DNA of 64,000 bases from Tetmemena sp. SeJ-2015 (lineage: Eukaryota; Ciliophora; Spirotrichea; Sporadotrichida; Oxytrichidae). Below the pieces are notes generated by a model. That model made no database searches. It was given only the letters and a program-made list of their open reading frames with translations, and was not told where the DNA came from. Below are positions 50,250 to 60,289 of the stretch, in pieces. Positions within the stretch are counted from its first letter, which is position 1, and each line of letters opens with the position of its first letter. Location of the stretch: assembly GCA_027382625.1 (NCBI GenBank), contig JAJKFJ010023577.1, positions 1 to 64,000 on the forward strand, written 5' to 3'. Position numbers and translations under genes: made by a program.

Positions 50250-51892
50250 ACACGAACGATCCCCATCAGCCGTCTGCTTATCATGTGCCACCTGGTTGGG
50301 AGAGGTTTCAACCGCCGCCTGCGGCTGAACCCATCTTGCAGGCGGTCATCGTGGATGAGGCGCCACCACCACCGCAGCCGACGCGGACTTCGGCGTGGCT
50401 GCGCTTCTGGCGGCAGATGGGTGGGGGCTCGCTGATGCTCAGCATTGCCGTGCATTGCGGTTTGCTGCTGCTGGCTGCCATGATTGTCGTCGGAACACAG
50501 ATGGCGAAGAAGGAGGTGGACTTCATTCCAGGCGGGCAAACCCAGGCTGGCAATGAGATAAAGTGCAAATGGGGAGCCAGGCGTCTAAATGCCATGGCGA
50601 AGCGGCCGCCGCAGACACGCATCGGTGTAGTAGGGGTTGGGGGTGTCGTACTGCCGGAGGCTGAATCAATGGTGCTGCCGGAATCTGGACAGGGGTGGAG
50701 TGCGGCTGGTGGCAGGTTGAGCAATGCATTCATTGGCAGCAGTATGCGCGGTCCGGGCATGGAAAGTTCTGCGCCGTCTGCCATGCTGGCGAATTTGCCG
50801 AACATGTTTGGTGGGCGGTGCTCGATGCAGAACCGGCTTGAGAAATTGAGGGAAAATGGGGGGACTCCAGAGTGTGAGATGGCAGTTTCGCGCTCATTGG
50901 CGTGGTTGAAAACGCAGCAGAATGCGGATGGTTCGTGGGGGCGGGCGAACAAGGCGGCGATGACGGGTCTGACGCTGCTTTGTTACCTGGGGCGCTGCGA
51001 GACGCCGGATTCGGCCTTCTATGGCGACAACGTGCGCGATGGGATGCTCTACCTGGTGGAGCTGGCGAGGAAGAATCCGTATGGGATTTTGGCGGAGAAT
51101 CTTGTGTCGAATTCCGCAACTTATGAGCATGGAATCGCGACTTATGCGCTCGGCGAAATGTATTCGTTTTATCGTTTGGGCGGCCGGAGTCTGCCCGGAT
51201 TGCGCGAGACTTTTGAAAAGGGGGTGAAGATCATCATCGAGCAGCAGAATCCGCAGGGCTCATGGACTTACGGCGGTAAGGATGTGGGAATGCCGCATGC
51301 GTACAACAAGGACAGCCGGGGAGAGGATTTGTCGGTGAGTGGCTGGCAGTTTCAGGCGCTGAAGGCGGCGAAGCATTCGGGTTTGAAGATTGAAGGCCTT
51401 GATGGCGCGATCAAACGATGCTGTGATTATCTGGAATCGAAGCAGACGAAGGACGGTGGTTTTGGCAAAACGAACCGGGATGAGCATTACAACCAGTGGA
51501 GCCTCACGGGTTGTGGGGTGCTGGGGTTGCAGACTTTGGCGCATAACAAAGCGGCTCCGGTGAAGAAGGGGATTCGTTTTCTGCGGGAATTTCTCACCAG
51601 CGAACCGCTGGACTGGGAGCGCAACTGCAACCTGTACTGCTGGTACTATTACACCCAGGCTTTCTTTCAGGCGGGGGCGGATGACTGGAAGTTCTACAAT
51701 GCGCAGTTTTTGCCGCAGGTGCTCGGGGCGCAGCAGGCCGACGGCTCCTTCAAACGGGGCCGCCCGAACTGGCCTGCAGGGGGTGCGGCGGACGCGATTT
51801 ACCGTCAGTGCCTGTGCACTTTGCAGCTCGAGGTTTATTTTCGTTATCTCAAGGTCGCGGATCGTGATGAGCCGTCGATTTTTGAGAAGTGA
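50246..51892 (+). CDS. Membrane-anchored protein with terpene cyclase-like alpha-barrel repeats
   Basis: A 548-residue protein with a Pro-rich cytoplasmic start and one membrane segment at about residues 64-84 (LMLSIAVHCGLLLLAAMIVV). A long low-complexity linker leads to an alpha/alpha-barrel repeat domain of the squalene-cyclase/prenyltransferase fold. Repeats include RSLAWLKTQQNADGSWGRA, KGVKIIIEQQNPQGSWTYGG, RCCDYLESKQTKDGGFGK and VLGAQQADGSFKRGRPNW. The QxxDGSW spacing is typical of the fold, but the catalytic DXDD of squalene cyclases is not visible, so this is probably a structural or binding version. Many such proteins are found in Verrucomicrobiota. Function unknown. Confidence 0.83.
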   Translation: MNTNDPHQPSAYHVPPGWERFQPPPAAEPILQAVIVDEAPPPPQPTRTSAWLRFWRQMGGGSLMLSIAVHCGLLLLAAMIVVGTQMAKKEVDFIPGGQTQAGNEIKCKWGARRLNAMAKRPPQTRIGVVGVGGVVLPEAESMVLPESGQGWSAAGGRLSNAFIGSSMRGPGMESSAPSAMLANLPNMFGGRCSMQNRLEKLRENGGTPECEMAVSRSLAWLKTQQNADGSWGRANKAAMTGLTLLCYLGRCETPDSAFYGDNVRDGMLYLVELARKNPYGILAENLVSNSATYEHGIATYALGEMYSFYRLGGRSLPGLRETFEKGVKIIIEQQNPQGSWTYGGKDVGMPHAYNKDSRGEDLSVSGWQFQALKAAKHSGLKIEGLDGAIKRCCDYLESKQTKDGGFGKTNRDEHYNQWSLTGCGVLGLQTLAHNKAAPVKKGIRFLREFLTSEPLDWERNCNLYCWYYYTQAFFQAGADDWKFYNAQFLPQVLGAQQADGSFKRGRPNWPAGGAADAIYRQCLCTLQLEVYFRYLKVADRDEPSIFEK

Positions 51893-52024
51893 CCGGTGGG
51901 GAAAAAGCGCAGGAATTGCGCTAGGCCACAAGATCGGGTCAGGCATTACCAAAGGGGGGGGAGCGAGAGGCCATGAACTAGGCTTCTGTGCGGTCAGCGA
52001 GAGCCTGATGCTCCGCAGCCCTCT

Positions 52025-52219
52025 ATGGAAGTTTTCGCAGTCACCATCTTCGTCAGCCTGATGTTCGCCGTCTTGTTTGCGGCCCTGTATCTGGCCGAGC
52101 GGGGGCAAAGACGGCGGGGCAGCCTCGAACAAGATGCGCTGCTGCCACTCGACGAACCAGAGGGCACTCGCGTGACCGTGCCCGCAACACTTTCCTCACA
52201 TTCCCTTTCCCATGACTAG
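52025..52219 (+). CDS. Small membrane protein at the start of the cbb3 operon (CcoS-like position)
   Basis: A 64-residue protein with one N-terminal membrane segment (about residues 4-24, FAVTIFVSLMFAVLFAALYL) and a charged tail (ERGQRRRGSLEQDALLPLDE). Size, topology and position just before ccoNO are those of CcoS, which helps insert haem and copper into cbb3 oxidase, but the sequence match is weak. The end overlaps ccoNO by eight bases, showing translational coupling. Confidence 0.62.
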   Translation: MEVFAVTIFVSLMFAVLFAALYLAERGQRRRGSLEQDALLPLDEPEGTRVTVPATLSSHSLSHD

Positions 52220-52421
52220 CACCGCAGCCTCCAAAGTACCCATTGAATTCAACGACAAAGTCGTCCGCCAGTTTATGCTGGCCTCGATCATCTTCGGCGT
52301 CGTTGCCATGCTCGCAGGCGTTTTCATCGCCAGCCAGCTTAACTTCCACCAGCTGAACCTCGCTGAATGGCTGACCTTCGGCCGCCTGCGCCCGCTGCAT
52401 ACCAATGCGGCGATTTTTGCG

Positions 52422-52459
<38 letters not shown>

Positions 52460-54596
52460 CACGCAGCGGCTGTGCAAGTGCCGCATGGGCAATGACACGC
52501 TGAGCGCCATCCACTTCTGGGGCTGGCAGCTCATCATTGTGGCGGCGGCGATCACGCTGCCGCTGGGCCTTTCACGCGGCAAGGAATACGCCGAACTGAT
52601 CTGGCCCATCAACATCGCCGTGGCGGTGATCTGGGTGGTGTTCGCGGTGAACTTCTTCCTGACGCTGCACAAGCGCAATGAGCCCAGCCTCTACGTGGCA
52701 CTGTGGTTCTACATCGCCACGATCGTGACGGTGGCGATGCTCTACATCGTCAACCATCTTTCCATCCCCACGAGCTGGACACACAGCTACGGCATCTTTG
52801 GTGGTGTGCAGGACGGTCTGGTGCAGTGGTGGTACGGGCACAACGCCGTGGCCTTCTTCCTGACGACGCCGATTCTCGGCATCATGTATTATTTCCTGCC
52901 GAAGGCGGCAGAACGTCCGGTGTACTCCTACCGTCTTTCGATCGTTCACTTCTGGTCGCTGGTGTTCCTCTACATCTGGGCGGGTCCGCATCATCTGCTG
53001 AACACGGCGCTGCCAAAGTGGCTGCAGATGCTGGGCATGTTCTTCAGTCTGATGCTGTGGGCACCGAGCTGGGGCGGCATGCTCAACGGCCTGCTCACGC
53101 TGCGTGGTGCCTGGGACAAGCTGCGCACAGATCCGGTGATCAAGTTTTTCATCGCCGGTGTGACCTTCTACGGCATGTCCACCTTTGAAGGACCACTGCT
53201 TTCCATCCGTGCGGTGAATTCGCTCTCCCATTACTCCGACTGGACGATCGGCCATGTGCACAGCGGGGCTCTCGGCTGGAACGGCTTCATGGCTGCCGGC
53301 ATGTTTTACTGGCTGGCACCGCGCCTGTGGGGCACCAAGCTGTATTCCATCAGCATGGCGAACTTCCACTTCTGGATCGGTACGCTGGGCATCCTGCTCT
53401 ATGTGGTGGCGATGTGGATCAGCGGCGTGATGCAGGGGCTGATGCTGAATCAGGTCACCGCTGACGGTCTGGCCGTGAAGAACACCTTCCTGGACACGCT
53501 GCAGGCAATTCGCCCGCTCATGGGGCTGCGAATCATCGGCGGCGGCATGTTCCTCCTTGGCTGGATCGTGATGTGCGTCAATCTGTGGAAGACCATCCGC
53601 AGCGGCAAGCCAGTGAACGAAGTGCGTGAGGTGGCGGTGCTCCAGCGCGGCCAAACAGACACGATGGGCATGAAGGAAACCTTCTTCAACGACCCCACGG
53701 CCTGCACCTTTGGCGCGATGCTGCTGGTCTTTGGCTGGATCTTTCTCCCTCCTGGTGCTGACATCGCATCCCTTGTCTGCGCAATCATCTTCGGCTTCCT
53801 GGCGGTGCGCCGCTTTCAGAAGACGAGCCACACATGGGCGCTCTGGTATGAGAGCCTGCTGCACAACTACCTGCCCTTCACGGTGCTGACGTTTGTGGCC
53901 GTGGTGATCGGCGGTTTGATCCAGATCATCCCGACCGTGACGGTGAACAGTGCGAAGAATGTGGAAGACCGCATCCAGAAGCTCTATGAGCCGCTGGAAC
54001 TCGCAGGCCGCGACATCTATGTGAGCGAAGGCTGCTACAACTGCCACTCGCAGATGATCCGCACGCTGGTGCCGGATGTGATGCGCTACGGTGACTATTC
54101 CCGCCTCGGAGAGAGCATTTATGATCATCCGTTCCAGTGGGGTTCCAAGCGCACGGGTCCTGATCTTGCCCGTGAAGGCGGTCAGCGTCCGGACTCCTGG
54201 CACTACGAGCATTTGATGGACCCACGCTCGATGTCCCCGCAGTCCAACATGCCGCCGTATGCGCACCTGAACACGAAGCCGTTTGATCAAAAAACCCTTC
54301 CCAGAAAGATCGCCGTGATGCGTCAGCTGGGCGTGCCTTATCCGCCGATGGATGGCACGGAGATCAAGATGAAGGCGCTGGAGCAAGGCGTGAAGATCGC
54401 CACGGAGCTGAAGAAGTCGAATATCGTGGTGCGGCCTGACAGCGAGATGGTGGCGGTGATCGCCTACCTGCAGAAGCTCGGCCAGTTTGAGCAGCCAGCG
54501 GTGGAGGAAGCCCTCGCGAAAAAAGGCCAGGGAGTGCCATTCCCCCTCACCCCGATCATTCCTGACAACGGCCGCCGAGCCAACGGCGCAGAGTAA
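52212..54596 (+). CDS. ccoNO: cbb3-type cytochrome c oxidase, fused subunits CcoN and CcoO
   Basis: A 794-residue fusion of the catalytic subunit (about residues 1-485) and the mono-haem c subunit (about 530-794). In CcoN, LRPLHTNAAIFAF gives a low-spin haem His, WWYGHNAVAFFLT (about residue 205) and YIWAGPHHLLNT (about 256) the copper-B ligands, and DWTIGHVHSGALGWNG the haem-b3 region. In the CcoO half, a membrane anchor (FTVLTFVAVVIGGLIQIIPT) precedes SEGCYNCHSQMIRTL (CxxCH, about residue 606). The same fusion is known in Bacteroidetes. It is the terminal oxidase for low oxygen, accepting electrons from cytochrome c. Confidence 0.96.
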
Positions 54597-54618
54597 CCCC
54601 ACGCCCCCAAAGCAGCTC

Positions 54619-54771
54619 ATGTACAAGCGCATCATTTACGAAAACTGGCACCTCGTCGTGCCCGTCATCTCCTTCGCCACCACCGTGCTCGTTTTTGGCA
54701 TCATGACCCTTCGCGGCATGCTGCTGCGCAAAGACAAGGCCGAGCACATGTCACGTCTGCCACTTGAATAA
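54619..54771 (+). CDS. ccoQ: CcoQ-like small subunit
   Basis: A 50-residue protein with one membrane segment (about residues 11-32, LVVPVISFATTVLVFGIMTL) and a charged C-terminus (RKDKAEHMSRLPLE). CcoQ proteins are short and not well conserved, but size, topology and position between ccoO and ccoP are diagnostic. It starts 22 bases after ccoNO and ends 13 bases before ccoP. Confidence 0.82.
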   Translation: MYKRIIYENWHLVVPVISFATTVLVFGIMTLRGMLLRKDKAEHMSRLPLE

Positions 54772-54784
54772 CTCCCTTCCCGCC

Positions 54785-55453
54785 ATGGACCCCAAGAAGC
54801 CATCCCCCAACAACGAGCCCCAACTTCGCGATCACATCTACGACGGCATTCAGGAGTATGACCAGAAGCTGCCGAACTGGTGGCTTTTCACCCTCTACAT
54901 CGCCATCGCATGGTTTGTGGTCCACTGGCTGTGCTACTACCAGCTCGGGCTGGGCAGCAGCGACACCGTCGTGATCGACAAGGCGATGGCCGAGATGCAA
55001 ACGGCACGTGACAAGCAGATGGAATCCATCAGCGACGAGCAGCTCTGGGCGCTGTCCCGCGATCCTGCGGCGGTGGAGGCCGGCAAGGCCACCTTCATGA
55101 CACCGGGCATGTGCGTGACTTGCCATGGTCCGGATCTTACCGGCATGCTCAGCGGCGCGAAACTGCCCGGCCTGCCCTTGAGCGACCAGGAATGGAAGCA
55201 TGGCGGCAAGCCGACGGAGATTTTCAAGATCGTGCGCAAAGGCTCGCCCGACATCACCAAAGGCATGGCTGCATGGGAGCTTGTGCTCGGCATGAAGCGT
55301 GTCAGTGAAGTGGTGGCTTTTGTCCTGAGTCATCACAAGGAAGGCGAGCCAATTACGCGCGCTGCAGATTCACCCGGAGCCACACCGGGAGCTGCGCCCG
55401 CAGCAGCCACAGCAGCACCTGCCGCCGTCATCCCACCGCCTGCTGCCAAATAG
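54785..55453 (+). CDS. ccoP: cbb3 oxidase subunit CcoP, mono-haem form
   Basis: A 222-residue electron-entry subunit. An N-terminal soluble start (RDHIYDGIQEYDQKLPNWW) and membrane anchor (WLFTLYIAIAWFVVHWLCYY) are typical of CcoP. The cytochrome domain has one CxxCH (MCVTCHGPDLTG, about residue 110), with the distal Met probably in DITKGMAAWELVLG. Proteobacterial CcoP has two haem sites; this protein has only one and ends in an Ala/Pro-rich tail. The frame extends seven codons upstream to a TTG; I prefer the ATG at 54785. Confidence 0.93.
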   Translation: MDPKKPSPNNEPQLRDHIYDGIQEYDQKLPNWWLFTLYIAIAWFVVHWLCYYQLGLGSSDTVVIDKAMAEMQTARDKQMESISDEQLWALSRDPAAVEAGKATFMTPGMCVTCHGPDLTGMLSGAKLPGLPLSDQEWKHGGKPTEIFKIVRKGSPDITKGMAAWELVLGMKRVSEVVAFVLSHHKEGEPITRAADSPGATPGAAPAAATAAPAAVIPPPAAK

Positions 55454-55468
55454 CCGCAAGGCCTCCCC

Positions 55469-56902
55469 ATGCCACTCAACCCCCTGAACCTCGTTTCTCT
55501 TGGATCCATCAATGAAGATGGAAGCAAGAAGACACTGCACCCGGCCGATGTGTCCGGCAAATTCACAAGGGGCCGGCGCCTGGTGGCACTGCTGCTGCTC
55601 ATCACCTATGTGGCGCTGCCGTGGATACCAGTGAACGGTTTCCCAGCGGTGTTTCTGGATGTGCTGAACCGCCGCTTTCACTTCATGGGCCTGACGCTGG
55701 CGGTGCAGGACCTGTGGGTGGGGTTCTTTCTTGTCACGGGCCTGGGGTTCTCGCTGTTTTATATCACCGCGCTGTTTGGGCGCGTGTGGTGCGGGTGGAC
55801 CTGCCCTTACACGGTGTTTTTGGAGCACATCTACCGCCGCATTGAGAGGCTGGTGGATGGGGATGCCACGGCACGGCGCAAGCTGGACGCCGCGCCATGG
55901 ACGGCGGGGAAGATCACACGGCGCGTCATCAAGCACGGGCTCTACATCCTGTCCTCGCTCATTATCGCGCACATCTTTTTGAGCTACTTTGTCTCGCTGG
56001 AGAAGCTGTATGAAATGATGCACCACTCGCCGCAGGCGCACGTGGTCGCCTTCGGTGTGGTGATGTTTCTCACCGTGGGGCTGTATGGGGCGTTCAGCTG
56101 GTTCCGTGAGCAGTTTTGCGTGATCATGTGCCCGTATGGCCGCATGCAGTCCGCACTGGTGGACGACCACACCATCAATGTGGGCTACGACAAAAAGCGT
56201 GGCGAGCCCCGTGGCAAGGCGGGTACTGTGGGAGCGGGAGACTGCGTGAACTGCCTGCGCTGCGTGCAGGTGTGCCCCACGGGCATCGACATCCGCAATG
56301 GACTGCAGCTTGAGTGCATCGGCTGCGCAGCATGCGTGGACGCCTGCGACACCATCATGACGAAGCTGGGGCGGAAACCCGGGCTGGTGCGTTACTCTTC
56401 CCTGACTGCGTTTGAAGGAGGCAAGACGCGCCTCATCCGCCCGCGCATTATTTTGTATACGGGGCTGCTGTTTCTCGGGGTGGCGGTGTTTGCCTTTTCG
56501 GCGAGCCGGATCGAGCCGATGCGCGCCAATGTGCTGCGTATGCAGGGCTCGCCGTATTATGTGACGAACAACACCGTGCGGAACCAGTTCCTCGTGCGTC
56601 TCATCAACAAGCGCAATGAACCGCGCACCTTCACGCTGGCGCTGGATGGCGGACTGCCCGCAGGACTGGCCGCCGCAGGTGCGGACGCGCCGATCACCAT
56701 CGCCGCGCAGGGGGATGAACTGAAGCCGCTGATGATCACGCTGCCGGAGAAGGACTTCAAAGCCCCCTTCAAGCTCACCATCGTCATCACCGACACGAAG
56801 GACGGCAAGATCTACCGCACCAAGCCTTTCGAGTTTACCGGCCCTGACCCAACCCTGAAATCCAATGACTACCTTGCCCCCGGACAATATCTCCAAAAGT
56901 GA
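55469..56902 (+). CDS. ccoG: Cytochrome oxidase accessory protein CcoG (RdxA/FixG)
   Basis: A 477-residue membrane ferredoxin thought to reduce copper during cbb3 assembly. It has five or so hydrophobic segments, CGWTCPYTVFLEHIYRRIE (about residue 107), FCVIMCPYGRMQSALVD, and two 4Fe-4S clusters in CVNCLRCVQVCPTGIDIRNG and QLECIGCAACVDACD (about residues 260-290). The C-terminal half is an Ig-like periplasmic domain (PRTFTLALDGGLPAGL). It starts 15 bases after ccoP and overlaps the next gene by 38 bases. Confidence 0.95.
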   Translation: MPLNPLNLVSLGSINEDGSKKTLHPADVSGKFTRGRRLVALLLLITYVALPWIPVNGFPAVFLDVLNRRFHFMGLTLAVQDLWVGFFLVTGLGFSLFYITALFGRVWCGWTCPYTVFLEHIYRRIERLVDGDATARRKLDAAPWTAGKITRRVIKHGLYILSSLIIAHIFLSYFVSLEKLYEMMHHSPQAHVVAFGVVMFLTVGLYGAFSWFREQFCVIMCPYGRMQSALVDDHTINVGYDKKRGEPRGKAGTVGAGDCVNCLRCVQVCPTGIDIRNGLQLECIGCAACVDACDTIMTKLGRKPGLVRYSSLTAFEGGKTRLIRPRIILYTGLLFLGVAVFAFSASRIEPMRANVLRMQGSPYYVTNNTVRNQFLVRLINKRNEPRTFTLALDGGLPAGLAAAGADAPITIAAQGDELKPLMITLPEKDFKAPFKLTIVITDTKDGKIYRTKPFEFTGPDPTLKSNDYLAPGQYLQK

Positions 56903-57047
56903 AACCCTGGGCTGCATCGCAAGCCGTCCGTGGCTGTGGGTGGTGCTCGCCTTTGTCATGCTTCTCAGTGCATGGAGCGTGCTGTTTTACATCGCACTGA
57001 ACAATCAGCCGGAGATCGTGCCGCTCAAGCATCTGATACCGGCATGA
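56865..57047 (+). CDS. Short FixH/CcoH-like membrane protein
   Basis: A 60-residue protein with one membrane segment (about residues 24-44, LWVVLAFVMLLSAWSVLFYI), starting inside the end of ccoG and sharing an ATGA junction with the next gene. Position between ccoG and the SafE/ccoI genes is that of FixH (CcoH), which stabilises CcoI and the oxidase. The usual periplasmic FixH domain is missing, so this is a very short form or a different anchor protein. Confidence 0.65.
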   Translation: MTTLPPDNISKSETLGCIASRPWLWVVLAFVMLLSAWSVLFYIALNNQPEIVPLKHLIPA

Positions 57048-57736
57048 TGCAGATCGACACCAGCGCCGCAGCCTTCGTGGCCGGCATTGTCACCAGCGTC
57101 CACTGCGTGGGCATGTGCGGGCCGCTGTCATGCTCGTGGGCCATCGGGCCGAAAGGTGGAGGCTTCATGCGCAGCACGGCGCTGTACCACACCGGGCGCA
57201 TGATTTCCTATGGCGCAGCGGGCGCGATCGCCGGAGCGATTGGCGCGGTGCCGCTGGCGTTTTTTCAACATGGGGCGGGCATGGTGCTGCCTTGGCTGCT
57301 GGTGCTGGCCTTTGCCTGCGTGGGACTGGGTCTGGATGCCTGGCTGCCTAAGCCGCGCTTTCTCTCCGCCGGGCTGCGCCGGGTGCAGACGGCTGCGTTT
57401 AAGATGAAGAGCACCTGGCGCGCCGCTCTTCTCGGGCTGGCCACGCCGCTGCTGCCCTGCGGGCCGCTGTACATGATGCTGGCGCTGGCCTCGGCGAATG
57501 GCAGCGCCATGAAGGGTTCTGGATTTGCGGTGGCCTTTGGGCTGGGGACGCTGCCGCTGCTGTTTCTGGCGCAGACGCAGCTTCACTTGATGGGGGGGCG
57601 TCTCCAACCTGCCACGATGCGGAAGGTGCAGCGGGGGCTGGCGCTGGTGACGGCGGTGATTCTTGCGTGGCGGCTGCGGGATACGCTGGACTTTGGGAGC
57701 AGTGAAGCGGCGAGCTGCTGCCATGCGATGAACTGA
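57044..57736 (+). CDS. SafE/TauE-type membrane protein (cytochrome biogenesis, DsbD-like)
   Basis: A 230-residue protein with about six hydrophobic segments. The start FVAGIVTSVHCVGMCGPLSC (CxxxC) and the later LLPCGPLYMMLALASANGSA, with a Cys in the second half, are typical of the 'sulfite exporter TauE/SafE' group found next to ccoI in many cbb3 operons. There they are thought to move copper or reductant. The C-terminal SCCHAMN may bind metal. It is translationally coupled to the gene before it (ATGA) and lies 14 bases before ccoI. Confidence 0.85.
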   Translation: MMQIDTSAAAFVAGIVTSVHCVGMCGPLSCSWAIGPKGGGFMRSTALYHTGRMISYGAAGAIAGAIGAVPLAFFQHGAGMVLPWLLVLAFACVGLGLDAWLPKPRFLSAGLRRVQTAAFKMKSTWRAALLGLATPLLPCGPLYMMLALASANGSAMKGSGFAVAFGLGTLPLLFLAQTQLHLMGGRLQPATMRKVQRGLALVTAVILAWRLRDTLDFGSSEAASCCHAMN

Positions 57737-57750
57737 TTTTTTTGAAGCTT

Positions 57751-60102
57751 ATGAACACGACCTGCAAGCACTGCGGGACACCGGTCCCCAACACCCGAAG
57801 CGACGGCTTTTGCTGCGCGGGCTGCCACTCTGTGCATGACATGCTGCAGCAAAATGGATTGGAACATTTTTATGATCTCAAGTCCGGGCTGAACCTGCCG
57901 CCCGTGCCTGCGCAGGCCATGCGGCAGCAGGATTATGGCTGGCTGGAAACCGCCACGCTGGCTGCTGAGGGCACGCGGGTGAGTGAGGATGTGGCCGCTG
58001 AGCTGAGCGTGTCTGTGCAGGGGCTCTCCTGCATGGCGTGCATCTGGCTGATCGAGCGAGTGTTTGCCAAACTGGGCGGCACGCAGATCCATGTGGACAT
58101 CTCCAGCGGAGAGCTGCGCATGGCGTGGCAGCCGGGGAAATTCCAGCCGGTGGAGTTTGCGCGAGAGCTGCAGCGCTTTGGCTACCTGCTGGGCATGCAG
58201 CGTGCGGATGGTGGACAGACCCGTGACAACGGCCTGGAGCGCCGCACCGGTGTGTGCGGTGCCTTTGCGATGAATGCGATGGCGTTCTCGCTGCCTGCGT
58301 ATTTTGGCATGCCGGCGGACTTTCCCTTTGCGCACTGGTTTGACCTGGTGGCGGCGGCCTCGGCCACGCTGTCGCTGCTGGTGGGCGGCAGCTACTTCGC
58401 CCAACGGGCGTGGCATGCGCTACGTGCGGGGGTGCTGCACATCGATACACCGATCACGCTGGGAATTCTGGCGGCGTATGCGGGTTCGCTCATCGGCTGG
58501 ATGAGCGGTGAGCCGGGGCTGAAGTATTTTGACTTTGTGGCGATGTTCATCTTTCTGATGTTGGGCGGCAGGCTGGTGCAGCAGATGGCGGTGACGAGAA
58601 ACCGCCGCAGGCTGCTGCGTGACCCCTCCATTCCTGAGGCGGAGATGCTGGAATCTTTGCAAGCGGGCGCGACCTTTACCGTGAAACCGGGACAGGCGGT
58701 GCCGGTGGCTGCGAAACTGACTGATGAGCATGCGAGCATCAGCCTGGAGTGGATCAGCGGAGAGAGCGACTCCTGTACACGGAGCAGCGGCCAGCTTCTG
58801 CCTTCGGGTGCGCTGAACGCGGGCACGCGTGCGCTGAATGCGGTGGCGCTGGAATCCTGGAGTGAATCCACTTTGCACAAGCTGCTGGAAGCACGGCGCG
58901 GTGGTGACCACCGGGATCTGCGACTGGAAAAACTGCTGCGCGGTTATTTGGTGGTGGTGGTGCTCGCGGGAGTGGTCGGTGGACTTTGGTGGTGGTGGCA
59001 CACGGGTGAATGGGCGCGAGGGCTGCAGGTCATGATTTCCGTGTTCGTCGTTTCCTGCCCATGTGCCCTCGGAGTGGCGGCACCGCTGGCGGATGACATC
59101 GCCGCAAGCCGTGCGGCAGACCAGGGTGTCTTTGTGCGCACGCTGGGGCTGTGGAAGAAGCTCACGCGGCTGCGTCAGGTGGTGTTTGACAAGACAGGGA
59201 CGCTGACGCTGGAGAATCCGATGCTGATGAATCCTGCGGTGCTGGATGAACTGGATGACAGCTCCCGCCAGATGCTGCGGCATCTCACCAGCGGCAATCT
59301 GCACCCGGTGAGCCGCAGCTTGTTTGATGCGCTGGGAGGCCTGCACAGCGAAAACTTGGATGCCGAAGTCTGGGAAGAGCCCGGCCAAGGGCTGCGCTGT
59401 GAGCATGCAGGCGCGGTGTGGGCGATCTCAAGGCCGCAGGATTCGACTGCGGATGCGATCTTCACGCGGGATGGCGTGACGCTTTGCGCCTTCCGTTTCC
59501 GTGATGCGCTGCGCGCGGAATCTCTGGCGCAGGTGGAGGCGCTGCAGGCGCGCGGGCTGCGCGTGAGCATCCTCAGCGGTGACCGCGAGGCCAAGGTGGC
59601 AGCGATCGCCGAGCAACTGCATCTTCAGCCGGAGCAGTGGCAGCACAGCCTGACGCCGGACGAAAAGGCGGCGTGGATCTCCGGCCATGAGCCGCAGGGC
59701 ACGCTGTATATCGGTGATGGAGCGAATGACAGTCTGGCGTTTGATGCGGCTGCGTGTGCGGGCAGTCCGGTGACGGGGCGCAGCTTTCTGGAGCACAAGG
59801 CGGACTTCTATTTCCTGGGACACAGCATGCGCTTCATGAGCAGCCTGCTGGACATCGCGGCCACGCATCGCCGTGCGGTGCATGCGGTCTTTGGTTTTTC
59901 GGTGACGTACAATATTGTCACGGTGATCGTGGGACTGATGGGGCATCTGAGTCCGCTGCTGGCTGCGATTTTGATGCCGCTGAGTTCTTTGGCCACGCTG
60001 TCGCTGGTGGCGGTGGTGTTTCGGCGTGGTGGGAACGCCGGGGTGAGGAAGTATGTGGAGCCGGATGTGGCTGGTGGGGTTTCGTGTGTGACGGCGTGTT
60101 GA
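57751..60102 (+). CDS. ccoI: Copper-translocating P-type ATPase CcoI (FixI)
   Basis: A 783-residue P1B-type ATPase that moves copper for cbb3 oxidase assembly. The N-terminus has a CxxC pair and a CCAGC site (CKHCGTPVPNTRSDGFCCAG), then a heavy-metal domain with LSCMACIWLIE. The membrane part has CPC in VVSCPCALGVAAPLA (about residue 434), the phosphorylation loop DKTGTLTLENP (about 480), a dephosphorylation loop SGES (in ISLEWISGESDS) and the hinge IGDGANDSLAFD (about 654). It is the last gene of the cbb3 operon. The frame begins three codons earlier at TTG; the ATG at 57751 is preferred. Confidence 0.95.
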   Translation: MNTTCKHCGTPVPNTRSDGFCCAGCHSVHDMLQQNGLEHFYDLKSGLNLPPVPAQAMRQQDYGWLETATLAAEGTRVSEDVAAELSVSVQGLSCMACIWLIERVFAKLGGTQIHVDISSGELRMAWQPGKFQPVEFARELQRFGYLLGMQRADGGQTRDNGLERRTGVCGAFAMNAMAFSLPAYFGMPADFPFAHWFDLVAAASATLSLLVGGSYFAQRAWHALRAGVLHIDTPITLGILAAYAGSLIGWMSGEPGLKYFDFVAMFIFLMLGGRLVQQMAVTRNRRRLLRDPSIPEAEMLESLQAGATFTVKPGQAVPVAAKLTDEHASISLEWISGESDSCTRSSGQLLPSGALNAGTRALNAVALESWSESTLHKLLEARRGGDHRDLRLEKLLRGYLVVVVLAGVVGGLWWWWHTGEWARGLQVMISVFVVSCPCALGVAAPLADDIAASRAADQGVFVRTLGLWKKLTRLRQVVFDKTGTLTLENPMLMNPAVLDELDDSSRQMLRHLTSGNLHPVSRSLFDALGGLHSENLDAEVWEEPGQGLRCEHAGAVWAISRPQDSTADAIFTRDGVTLCAFRFRDALRAESLAQVEALQARGLRVSILSGDREAKVAAIAEQLHLQPEQWQHSLTPDEKAAWISGHEPQGTLYIGDGANDSLAFDAAACAGSPVTGRSFLEHKADFYFLGHSMRFMSSLLDIAATHRRAVHAVFGFSVTYNIVTVIVGLMGHLSPLLAAILMPLSSLATLSLVAVVFRRGGNAGVRKYVEPDVAGGVSCVTAC

Positions 60103-60219
60103 AGGGGGGGGCAATGTGCTGGGATGATGACGGCACTGCAGCCTCTCTTTCACTCTGCCAAAGTGCTTTGTGTTTGCGACGTTTTGATTGAAGCAACGCC
60201 CGCTGTGTGAAAACGACCT

Positions 60220-60245
60220 GCTGCGGGCTCGGAGGCCCGCGCTCC
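60220..60245. repeat. Single arm of the GCGGAC repeat family
   Basis: A single 26-base unit with stem GCGGGC/GCCCGC, oriented like the right arm of copy 2 and sharing its flanks (CCCGCTGTGTGA before, GGGCGCTGGG after). I find no partner arm in the 60103-60289 gap. Confidence 0.8.
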
Positions 60246-60289
60246 TAGGGCGCTGGGGCACTCGGTGCTGTATTCACGACAGTGCCAAA

